Origin: Phytoseiulus persimilis | Taxonomy: Eukaryota > Arthropoda > Arachnida > Mesostigmata > Phytoseiidae | Assembly: GCA_037576195.1 (NCBI GenBank) | Contig: JAQZDE010000054.1 | Location: forward strand, 1 to 64,000 | Reading direction: 5' to 3' | DNA length: 64,000 nt | Part shown: positions 1 to 8,147 of the stretch, piece by piece | How positions within the stretch are numbered: the first letter of the stretch is position 1 | How the letters are laid out: every line of letters starts with the position of its first letter | The notes under the pieces: model-generated | Told to the model about the DNA's origin: nothing | Databases searched by the model: none | Seen by the model: the letters and a program-made list of their open reading frames with translations, nothing else | Translations under genes and position numbers: made by a program

Positions 1-333
1 TCGCGCCGTTTCGAGCCTGGTGATGAAAGACCAACGCAGGTTGGTTCGCCCACACCGCCCCCTCCTATCACCTTCATCGAGCGTACCATCGACACCTCTA
101 TAGAGGACGCAGACCGTTGGGACTTGTACTGCATTTTCTGCAGAAACAACAGGACGCCTGAATCAGTCTACAGAAACCATCCGCTCAGGGACAACCGCGG
201 AAATGTTGTGTGCCCCAGACTTCGAAGTTACAATTGTCCTACATGCAACAACGGCGGAGGGGACCGCGCTCACACCGCGAACTATTGTCCGAAGAACAGA
301 GCCGCTCTCTTCAATTCGTTCTTGAAGCCATGA
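1..333 (+). CDS. nanos: Nanos-type zinc-finger protein, unit 1 (5' end outside window)
   Basis: Nanos proteins bind RNA with Pumilio and recruit deadenylases to repress mRNAs in germ cells and embryos. The frame is open from the window edge to TGA at 331-333. The last 69 residues are a complete zf-nanos domain with two CCHC knuckles: CIFC, then H and C of the first, and CPTC, then H and C (AHTANYC) of the second. The family signature with VYRNH, LRSYNCP and GDRAHT is intact. A proline-rich stretch (TPPPPITF) precedes the domain. An AATAAA follows at about 376. The start codon is not visible and must lie upstream or in an earlier exon. The domain call is firm; activity of the gene is inferred only from the intact frame. 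Confidence 0.8.
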   Translation, partial: SRRFEPGDERPTQVGSPTPPPPITFIERTIDTSIEDADRWDLYCIFCRNNRTPESVYRNHPLRDNRGNVVCPRLRSYNCPTCNNGGGDRAHTANYCPKNRAALFNSFLKP

Positions 334-1539
334 CGGACGCGAGTTCATTGCCTTGGGGACCATGACAGTCCTCCCAATAAATTATCGAGCAGATGAAGAT
401 GTGTTTTTTCTTCTCAAAAAACCTTCGGAAGGGTAGTCTACTCAGTCTTAGCTAGGGTTCTGAATTCTTGGTCTTCGTTCCAAAGTTCTGTGGGAGGGTT
501 GTAGCATTGTAATTTTCCTGAACCAGTGAGATTTTGGAGCCAGAAGGAAGATGAACGAGAAAAAAAAACAGAATGGAAAAGCCATCTCACTAGCTGAGAC
601 CACGGGGATCAATCTATACGGAGTTTGAGTCCCAAAACAGAGATGCCGTAATGTCTCAGAGACGGGGCGAACTATGGTCGCGATCAGGATCAGCTCTCGC
701 GGCTCCCTCCCGACTCGGCAAGCCAAGATGAGCCGCGGAAAAGATTCGGGAAGTCTCCAGATTGAACCATCACTGCCTGGAACTGCTTTCTATCCAGCGA
801 GAACTATTCTGTCTTTACTCCCCAAGTAGCCACGATCAGAGGTAATCCCTCCGCCATGCCGCGTTTTCTCCTGATCTTCGACGTGGCGCGAGGCGTAGCA
901 TAGAGCAAGGGCGCAATGAATAGCAACTTCGCAGCGGAACACCTAACTTCTATCCAGTTTCCTGGATACCGCCTCGTACGATGTGGAGGATTCGCTACAA
1001 GGAATAGTACCGGCGAGAACGTCCCTCAGCGTGCAGAGCTCGATTTCGAGAGATGATCACGTGGTCTTCTGCTCTACATATCTACCTTTCCCTCTCTCAA
1101 CGATGGTATCTTGATCGAGCTCGACGAGGATCCTCGAGCTCATATGTTACCTTGCGACCTGCGACTTCAGAGCGCCTGATATGGAGAAATTGGATTGCTT
1201 GACGGGTTTGGATGAGTACGTGCTTTTCCATATACCTGAATCGGAAGCTTAAGCCCTCTATTGCCGAACTCTTATCGACTACTTCTTTCAGGTCCACTCC
1301 TCTGAGCAGTGGCTTGCTTCAGCAATTTCAGTTGCTGCGAGAGCTTGCATCGGACCGAGTTACTCAGTGAGTTGAATTTTTACTGTTGTTGTCCCAGAGA
1401 AGCTGGGTTCCCTGCACCTGCCCGAAGGAGCCTACACCTCTGGCCGCAACTGGATGGTGAGTCTTGCGATAAATTTCTGACCGGCTTCTGTCGTTCACAG
1501 ACTGCGTGCCATTTCGCGCCGTTTCGAGCCTGGTGATGA
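334..1539 (+). other. Spacer between nanos fingers of units 1 and 2
   Basis: This is unit sequence without a clear complete gene. Two stretches could be upstream exons of unit 2: 1292-1366, ending in a GTGAGT donor, and 1398-1456, flanked by CCCAG and GTGAGT. A third acceptor (GTTCACAG) ends at 1500. The first stretch has a frame rich in Leu and Gln (LLQQFQLLRELASDR). I could not join these stretches to the finger frame without hitting a stop, so I do not call a full gene model. Around 745-775 lies a single copy of the sequence that became the minisatellite in the next spacer. Confidence 0.5.
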
Positions 1540-1845
1540 AGACCAACGCAGGTTGGTTCGCCCACACCGCCCCCTCCTATCACCTTCATCGAGCGTACCA
1601 TCGACACCTCTATAGAGGACGCAGACCGTTGGGACTTGTACTGCATTTTCTGCAGAAACAACAGGACGCCTGAATCAGTCTACAGAAACCATCCGCTCAG
1701 GGACAACCGCGGAAATGTTGTGTGCCCCAGACTTCGAAGTTACAATTGTCCTACATGCAACAACGGCGGAGGGGACCGCGCTCACACCGCGAACTATTGT
1801 CCGAAGAACAGAGCCGCTCTCTTCAATTCGTTCTTGAAGCCATGA
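1540..1845 (+). CDS. nanos: Nanos-type zinc-finger exon, unit 2
   Basis: This is the second copy of the nanos finger. Residues 33-101 of this open stretch are identical to unit 1, including all eight metal ligands, and end in FNSFLKP plus TGA. One A is missing from the GATGAAAGACC run seen in unit 1 (near 1535), so the frame upstream of the domain differs from unit 1 and meets TGA TGA just before 1540. Either the exon starts downstream of this point in the mature gene, or this copy has lost its N-terminal part. The identical finger with a shifted upstream frame suggests very recent duplication followed by decay, or alternative use of frames. Confidence 0.65.
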   Translation, partial: RPTQVGSPTPPPPITFIERTIDTSIEDADRWDLYCIFCRNNRTPESVYRNHPLRDNRGNVVCPRLRSYNCPTCNNGGGDRAHTANYCPKNRAALFNSFLKP

Positions 1846-2250
1846 CGGACGCGAGTTCATTGCCTTGGGGACCATGACAGTCCTCCCAATAAATTATCGA
1901 GCAGATGAAGATGTGTTTTTTCTTTTAAAAAAACCTCGGAGGGTAGTCTACTCAGTCTTAGCTAGGGTTCTGAATTCTTGGTCTTCGTTCCAAAGTTGTG
2001 TGAGAGGGTTGTAGGATTGTAATTTTCCTGAACCAGTGAGATTTGGGGCCAGAAGGAAGATGAACGAGAAAGAAAACAGAATGAAAAAGCCATCTCACCA
2101 GCTGAGACCACAGGGATCCTTACTATATATAACCAGCCGGCCTTTGGCCGACTGGAGTCGGCCGCGCTGCGCGCGGTTGGACGGCGCTCTCTGCCATCGA
2201 GGCACTTTTCTCTCCCTTCACTGGTTCAGCATTCTGATTCTGAAATATAT
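1846..2250 (+). other. Spacer downstream of nanos unit 2
   Basis: This stretch copies the 3' flank of unit 1: an AATAAA near 1888, then the same run ending in a purine-rich stretch at about 2040-2090. From about 2120 it departs from unit 1 (ATATATAACC, then a GC-rich block with CGCGCGG) and leads into the minisatellite. No gene is visible. Confidence 0.5.
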
Positions 2251-3050
2251 GGTCAGATTGGTCTCGGAATTACCCCTCCAGAGTTGGAAAGAAATGCTCA
2301 GATTGGCCCCGGAATCACCCCTCCAGAGTTGGGAAGTAATGCTCAGATTAGCCTCGGAATCACCCCTCCAGAGTTGGAAAAAAATGCTCAGATTGGCCCC
2401 GGAATCTCTCCTCCAGAGTTGGAAAGTAATGCTCAGATTGGTCTCGGAATAACCCCTCCAGAGTTGGAAAGTAATGCTCAGATTGGCCTCGGAATCACCC
2501 CTCCAGAGTTGGAAATAAATGCTCAGATTGGCCCCGGAATCTCTCCTCCAGAGTTGGAAAGTAATGCTCAGATTGGTCTCGGAATAACCCCTCCAGAGTT
2601 GGAAAGTAATGCTCAGATTGACCCCGGAATCACCCCTCCAGAGTTGGAAAGAAATCCTCAGATTGGTCCCGGAATCACCCCTCCAGAGTTGGGAGGTAAT
2701 GCTCAGATTCACCCCGGAATCACCCCTCCAGAGTTGGAAAGTAATGCTCAGATTCACCCCGGAATCACCCCTCCAGAGTTGGAAAGTAATGCTCAGATTC
2801 AACCCGGAATCACCCCTCCAGAGTCGGAAAGTAATGCTCAGATTGGTCTCGGAATCACCCCTCCAGAGTTGGAAAGTAATGCTCAGATTGGTCTCGGAAT
2901 CTCTCCTCCAGAGTTGGAAAGTAATGCTCAGATTGGTCTCGGAATAACCCCTCCAGAGTTGGAAAGTAATGCTCAGATTGAGCCCGGAATCACCCCTCCA
3001 GAGTTGGAAAGAAATGCTCAGATTGAGCCCGGAATCACCCCTCCAGATTG
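2251..3050 (+). repeat. 45-base minisatellite, about 17-18 copies
   Basis: The repeat unit reads roughly CAGATTGGTCTCGGAATCAC followed by CCCTCCAGAGTTGGAAAGTA and ATGCT. Copies differ mainly in the GGTCTC/GGCCCC/CACCCC/GAGCCC block and in ATCACCCCT versus ATCTCTCCT. Because 45 is divisible by three, several frames stay open across the array: plus-strand repeats containing PGITPPELESNAQI, plus-strand repeats containing SESPLQSWKVMLRL, and minus-strand repeats containing SITFQLWRGDS. The ATCTCT variant followed by a GGTCTC unit recurs in blocks, so two- or three-unit segments were duplicated together. The last unit runs into GATTGAACCAT, which matches the single-copy sequence near 760 in the previous unit. 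Confidence 0.95.
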
Positions 3051-3581
3051 AACCATGACTGCCTGGAACTGGTTCCTATACAGCGCGAACGATTCTGTTT
3101 CTACTCCCCAAGTAGCCTCTATCAGAGGTTATTCCCTCCGACCATACCGCGTGTCCTCCTGATTTTTTCGACGTGGCCCGAGGCGTAGCATAGAGCAAGG
3201 GCGCAATAAATAGCAACCTGGCAGCGAAGCACTTAAGGTCGATCCAGTTTCCTGGATATCACCCCCCCTTAAGCCTTCTCTTGCCGAACTCCCATCGATT
3301 ACTTCTTTCAGGTCCTCTCCTCTGAGCACTGGCTTGCTTCAGCAATTTCAGTTGCTGCGAGAGCTTGCATCGGACATAGTTACTCAGTTAGTTGAATTTT
3401 TTTATTGTTGTTGTCCCAGAGAGGTTGAGTCCTATGCACCTGCCTGAAGGAGCCTACACCTCCGGCCGTAACTGGATGGCGAGTGTTGCGATAGATTTCT
3501 GACCAGCTCCTGTCGTTTACAGACTGCGTGCCATTTCGCGCCGTTTCGAGCCTGGTGATGAAAGACCCACGCAGGTTAGTT

Positions 3582-3867
3582 CGCCCACACCGCCCCCTCT
3601 GTCACCTTCATCGAGCGCTCCAGCGACACCTCTATAGACAACGCAGACCGTTGGGACTTGTACTGCATTTTCTGCAGAAACAACAGGACACCTGAATCAG
3701 CCTACAGAAACCATCCGCTCTGGGACAACCGCGGAAATTTCGTGTGCTCCAGACTTCGAAGTTACAATTGTCCTACATGCAACAACGGCGCAGGGGACCG
3801 CGCTCACACCGCGAACTATTGTCCGAAGAACAGAGCCGCTCTCATCAATTCGTTCTTGAAGCCATGA
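3582..3867 (+). CDS. nanos: Nanos-type zinc-finger exon, unit 3 (diverged)
   Basis: This is the third copy of the nanos finger. All eight Cys/His ligands are kept (CIFC...H...C; CPTC...H...YC), but several residues differ from units 1 and 2: SAYRNH for SVYRNH, LWDNRGNF for LRDNRGNV, CSRLR for CPRLR, and NNGAG for NNGGG. The proline that follows the first knuckle's last cysteine is lost. Upstream, a one-base deletion in the CCCCCTC run and a TAG near 3579 cut the frame. The AATAAA seen after units 1 and 2 has become AATGAA, so polyadenylation may be weakened. The copy may still encode a finger, but it looks like a decaying paralogue. Confidence 0.6.
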
Positions 3868-4378
3868 CGGACACGAGTTCATTGCCTTGGGGACCATGAC
3901 AGTCCTCCCAATGAATACCCGAGCAGATGAAGATGTGTTTTTCTTCCCAGAAAACCCTCGGAGGGCAGTCAACTCAGTCTTAGCTCGGGTTCTGGATTCT
4001 TGGCCTTCGTTTCAAAGTTGTGAGTGAAGGTTGTAGGATTGTCATTTTCCCGAACCAGTGAGATTTTGGTGCCAGGAGAAAGATGAACGAGGGAAAAAAC
4101 AGAATGGAAAAGCCATCCCACTATCTGGGTCCAATCTATCCCGAGCTTAAGTCCCTATACAGAGATGCCATATCGTCTCAAAGACGGGGTGAACTATGGT
4201 CGCTATCAGAATCAGCTCTCGCAGCTCCCTCCCTACTCGGCAGGCCAGGAACTTTTGCTTGACGAGTTTGGATGAGTACGTGCTCTTTCATATACCTGAC
4301 TCGGAATCTTAAGACTTCTCTTGCCGAACTCTCATCGATTACTTGTTTCAGGTCCACTCCTCTGAGCACTGGCTTGCT
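3868..4378 (+). other. Spacer between nanos unit 3 and unit 4
   Basis: This is a diverged copy of the same inter-finger spacer, including the TTTCAG/GTCCACTCC stretch at about 4346-4360. It is shorter than the unit 2-3 spacer because it lacks the minisatellite and part of the middle. No gene is seen. Confidence 0.45.
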
Positions 4379-4494
4379 TCAGCAGTTCCAGTTGCTGCGA
4401 GAGCTTGCATCGGACCGAGTTCGGCAGTGAGTTGAATTTGTTATTCTCGTTGCCCCGCAGAAGCTGAGTCGCTTTCACGTACCTGAAGGAGCAC

Positions 4495-5760
4495 ATTTTT
4501 TGAACAACTCACAAAGGGAAGACCCTATGGTTCACAAAAGGAACTGCGAGTGCGAAAAACAGGAGAGTCATGGGGAAAAAAAAAGCATTTACGCGCGACC
4601 CAGACGAAGGGAAAATTCAACTGGGGTGTGGGGCTCATTTGGATAATACCCACTAGAAAAACCAATGGCTCATTATCTGGAAGATGCGAGAGGATAGAAG
4701 TTCGAAAGAGGTTGGGGTTGTAGGTTGAAGGAAAGGCTTGAGAGGGGAGGGAATTCCAAAGGCGAGATGTGCGAGGAAAGAAGATAGAGTCGAACTGAGC
4801 AGAACGATTGGTGGATAATTGGACAGGATAGGGGTATTGTTTGGCAGTACGTCTTGTCACACGGACGGGACCGAAAGAGGAGGAACGAGAGAAGAGATTC
4901 CAGTTCAGCATCTTCCATGGAAGAATCGGTAGAATAGACGGAGGTCGGCGAGCTTGCGTCGGAAGGACAAGGTTTCGAGGGAGAAGGACAGAGTCTCATC
5001 ACCAATGAGGCGAACAGCACGCTTTGCATAGAATCGAGGATGGAAAGGGAAGAGGGAGCGGCGCTCCTCCAGACATGCGAGCGGTACTCGAGCGCGGGAC
5101 GAATTTGGGTTTTATAGAGCAAAAGAAGGTGAGGCGGGAAGAATAGCGATTGGCTCGAAAAAGGAAGCCCAGCTTCTGGGAAGCTGATTGACCCATGGTT
5201 GCGATATGATAGTGCCATTTGAGATTCGGAGAGAGGGACAGGCCTAATATTGAGACAGCTGACGAGGGGGTCAATTTGTTGTCATCGAAAGAAATGTCGA
5301 GAGGTGTGGGCCGGGTTTTCTTCGAGAAGAGAGAGAGTTGTGTCGTTCGAGAATAGAACTGGACCAAGTTAGTTGCGCACCAGTTCAGAATTTTTTGAAG
5401 ATCGAAATTGAGGGAGTCTAGCATGGTGATTTGAGAGGAGCTTCTTTGGGCAGGGGACGGGTACTTTTTGAAAGAGTACCCAGGGTGAAGCGTACTGTCA
5501 TCCGCAAAGCTGTGGATGGGGTTCGAGGTGGAGACGAATAGATCATTGATATGCATCAGAAAGAGAGTTGGAGAGAGTACTGAACCCTGGGGTACGCCCG
5601 CACTCAATGAGTGAGAACTGGAGAGAGCACCATCGGCCATAACCTATATGGAGCGGTGACTGTGAAAACTAGAAATCCAGTTACAGAGCTTCGGCTGGAT
5701 TCCGAAGGAGGGGATCTTGTTGAGGAGAGCTGAATGCCGAACTCCATCAAATGCTCCTGT
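4495..5760 (-). mobile_element. Non-LTR retrotransposon (LINE) reverse-transcriptase fragment
   Basis: Read on the minus strand, 5750-4525 encodes the middle and end of a LINE reverse transcriptase. In order it shows motif A remnants (AFDGVRHSALLNKI), motif B (AGVPQGSVLSPTLFL), motif C with FADD in place of YADD (SFADDSTLH), and the thumb region (YKTQIRPALEYRSHVW). The frame shifts at least twice (around 5130 and 4900), and everything upstream of motif A is missing, so the copy is dead. A short A run (AAAAAA in minus orientation near 4497) marks the 3' end. The style suggests the CR1/Jockey group, but the exact clade needs a tree. Confidence 0.85.
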
Positions 5761-6025
5761 CCTCCTCCTTCGAAACCTTGTCCTTCCTACGCAAGGTAGC
5801 CGACCTCTGTCTATACTACCGGATCTTCCATGGAAGATGATCAACTGAAATCTCTTCTCTCGTTCCTCCCCTTTCGGCCCCCGTCCGTGTGACCAGACGT
5901 ACTGCCAAACAACACCCCTATTCTGTCCAATTATTCACAAATCGTTCTGCTCAGTTCGACTCTACTTTCTTCCCTCGCACATCTGGCCTTTGGAATGCCC
6001 TCCTCTCTGAAGCATCAAATGCTGG
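5761..6025 (+). mobile_element. Second LINE 3' fragment in opposite orientation
   Basis: The plus strand from 5761 repeats, in inverted orientation, the sequence found on the minus strand at about 4990-4760. It includes CGAAACCTTGTCCTTCC, TCTTCCATGGAAGATG and a frame with RRTAKQ and NRSAQFDSTFFPRTSGLWN. It is the same element family as the neighbouring minus-strand copy. The part it represents is already present in that copy, so this is not a single inverted insertion of the twin-priming type. It looks like two insertions, or an insertion plus an inverted duplication, meeting head to head at about 5760. The right edge joins nanos unit 4 sequence near 6026. Confidence 0.75.
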
Positions 6026-6157
6026 TTTCTCACCGGCTGCTGTCGTTCACAGACTGCGTGCCGTTCCGAGCCTGGTGATGGAAGACCTACGCAGGTTGGT
6101 TCGCCCACACCACCCCCCTCCCCCTGACACCTTCATCGAGCCTACCATCGACAGTTC

Positions 6158-7462
6158 CAGTGGCGTAACTAGCAGAAGGGGGGGCGAGGGTGCGGGCCGC
6201 TCCGGGCGGGACCAGAGGCGACATTCTCGCTTCTGGCTTTTTCATCAAGGAGCTCTGGTTGATAAGCCATCGCAGGAGTGAGAATGGTGAGCTCAAGGGG
6301 AGTCAATCACGTGCAGCGAGTTAATGAACTACGAAAGGAGATTCGATGGAAAACGACGCGGGCTGAGCGGAGCTTATCCCACTTTATTCGTCGATTCATT
6401 TGTACTGATTGGGAGCTGAAATCCAGCACGTAATACCAGTCATCGTGAGAACAGAAAAATAATTGCATATGAATCAATAACGGCACATTTCGCAGAATAC
6501 TTGACAATCAATAGAAGCGATCTTGCGGCTTCGTGAATTTGAGTGCATCCCTTCATTCCGCTTCATGGACAGCTTCCCCTCATCACGATCCCGAACAAGA
6601 GACACATTCTTCAAACACAGATCAAGGCTCCGAAATCTCCCACCCAGTACTCTGCTGTGGTCATCGGGTTATTCGAGAACACTGGCATTGGCACACCCCG
6701 GTGTTGCGGAAGTGACGCTAGGAAGTGAAGGGAGGTGCCCACATGTAGCAAACGATTTAGAATGAAATAATCGCTCTCCTAGGAAACCATTTTCGGGAAG
6801 AAAATCGAAGCGGGCGGTGGAAGACGAACATTTTTGAGTCGCCTGTGACAGCACGCCAGAAGTGTCGCATGACGATCAGATGAGCCAGATACTTCGCTGC
6901 GTGAAATTCGGTGGATCCCATCCCAGCGTAGTCGAATCTTCCGCTCATTTTATCGAAGCGGAGGGTGAATCTGCAGAGGAGCTGACACAGTTGATCCTCC
7001 AGAAGACTTCCCAGACACATTCTGCGACCGATGTGAAGTTCGCCACGGAACACTCGCGCATGAGACTTTCGGACGCGATGAATTATGATACACCAATGAT
7101 TACCTCGCAGCTCTCCCCTAGTGAGCTGATTATACATCGTTGAAGACGACAAAGCGACTGCTCGGAGCCTGGGAACGCAACAAGGAAAGATCCGCCGAGA
7201 TAGCTCACGACTGAATTGAAAGTTTGGTTTGTGTATACACGCATCAGATCAAATAAGCCACGAACCAGGTGGATAGAGTCTGACAATCTCGATATGAACG
7301 AGAAAGAGTTCAGAGTCGAGCGGAAAAACTTCAACAAAAATCTTGGAAGTTGTTTAACGCAGGGGAGCGATGCAATTGGCGAGAGGAGTCTGCGTCAGCA
7401 TCTGCGATCCTCGAAATCTCCAAGTTCCGCCCCGGGCGGCATTTCGCCTAGCTAGGCCTCTG
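6158..7462 (+). mobile_element. hAT-like non-autonomous DNA transposon
   Basis: The left end reads CAGTGGCGTAACTAG and the right end CTAGCTAGGCCTCTG. The two are inverted repeats matching at 12 of 15 positions. The bases on either side (GACAGTTC on the left, TACACCTC on the right) are both close to GACACCTC, which occurs once in nanos units 1 and 2 at exactly this point. That fits an 8-base target duplication, the hAT hallmark. Both ends carry GC-rich blocks (GGGCGAGG, CCGCCCCGGGCGGC). The roughly 1.27 kb interior has only short open frames and no transposase that I can see, so it would need a helper enzyme. Confidence 0.7.
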
Positions 7463-7594
7463 TACACCTCTATAGAGGACGCAGACCGTTGAGACTTGTA
7501 CTGCATTTTCTGCAGGAGCAACAGGAAGTCTGAATCAGTCTACAAAACCCGGTCAGAGACGATCGCGGGAATATTGTGTGCCCCAGAATTCGAA

Positions 7595-8147
7595 GTATTT
7601 CTCAGACACTGAGGTCGTCCAGGCGATCAGCGGCTTCTGCACGCCCCAATAGGCGCGATCAGCCAAACCGGATTAACAGCTTCCCCGGAACACGGGAGAA
7701 AATATATGCATACACTAAAGTCGATTTTATTCTCAAAAAAACGCACCAGACAACGACCTGCCAGAAAAGCAAGTTTGTCAGACAACTAGCACATCGGCAA
7801 ACGATTCCGGCTGGTAGCGACCTCATCTGATGCGCTTTTTCGAGGAGAAAACGGAAAAAAATAAGGTTCCTCATCTGCGGAATCATAGGCTAGGCTGTTG
7901 TGTTTCCCTCACTCACTCGTAAATACTGCCTGGAACCGCCATGCGAGTCGGTCAACATCTTCTTGCGTGGAGTGAACGAAAAGCGATCATGTTGCTCAAT
8001 CGAGACGCTCCTTGCACAGGAGGCTCCTCCGTCGGGACGCCAGAAAAAGCCTTTGGAGATGGGGTGCGAGGAATTTCTGGGGACGAAGCGCAATGACGTT
8101 GTGATAACGAAGCGGACGCACATTTGTGAAGCAGGCGATCGAGGAAG
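7595..8147 (+). other. Stretch between nanos array and kinase gene
   Basis: No gene was recognised. The stretch holds the last traces of nanos flank and then unique sequence. It may include 5' exons or the promoter of the kinase-like gene that begins downstream. Confidence 0.4.

Larger units (their letters stand above)
1..7594 (+). repeat. Tandem array of four nanos zinc-finger units
   Basis: Four head-to-tail copies of one unit lie here. The zinc-finger exon starts its conserved block at about 124, 1636 and 3658, and in unit 4 it is scattered over 4379-4494, 6026-6157 and 7463-7594. Each full unit also repeats the flanks: a stretch around 1292-1456 that looks like two small exons, the acceptor-like GTTCACAG before the finger exon (1493-1500), and a 3' flank with an AATAAA near 376. 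The spacing is about 1.5 kb between units 1 and 2 and about 2.0 kb between units 2 and 3. The extra length in the second interval is the minisatellite. Units 1 and 2 are nearly identical, which points to recent duplication or gene conversion. Unit 3 is older and unit 4 is dead. Confidence 0.85.
4379..7594 (+). pseudogene. Nanos unit 4, split by two transposable-element insertions
   Basis: Pieces of a fourth unit lie in the right order. 4379-4494 matches the two small upstream stretches of unit 2. 6026-6157 matches the acceptor and proline-rich lead-in (CGTTCACAGACTGCGTGCC, then TTGGTTCGCCCACACC). 7463-7594 matches the start of the finger (TGTACTGCATTTTCTGCAG) up to CCCCAGAATTCGAAGT. A LINE pair sits in the first gap, with about 40 bases of the unit lost, and a hAT-like element sits in the second. 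The finger itself carries deletions and breaks off before the second knuckle. This copy cannot make a Nanos protein. Confidence 0.85.

Noticed and set aside
2218-3051. Long open frames on both strands (194-255 codons) across the minisatellite
   Set aside because: They exist because the repeat period (45) is a multiple of three and happens to lack stops. No start context, domain or splice context supports a protein.
4999-5640. Reading the LINE fragment as an intact reverse-transcriptase gene
   Set aside because: Frames shift inside the thumb region and the domain lacks its N-terminal part, so it cannot encode an active enzyme.
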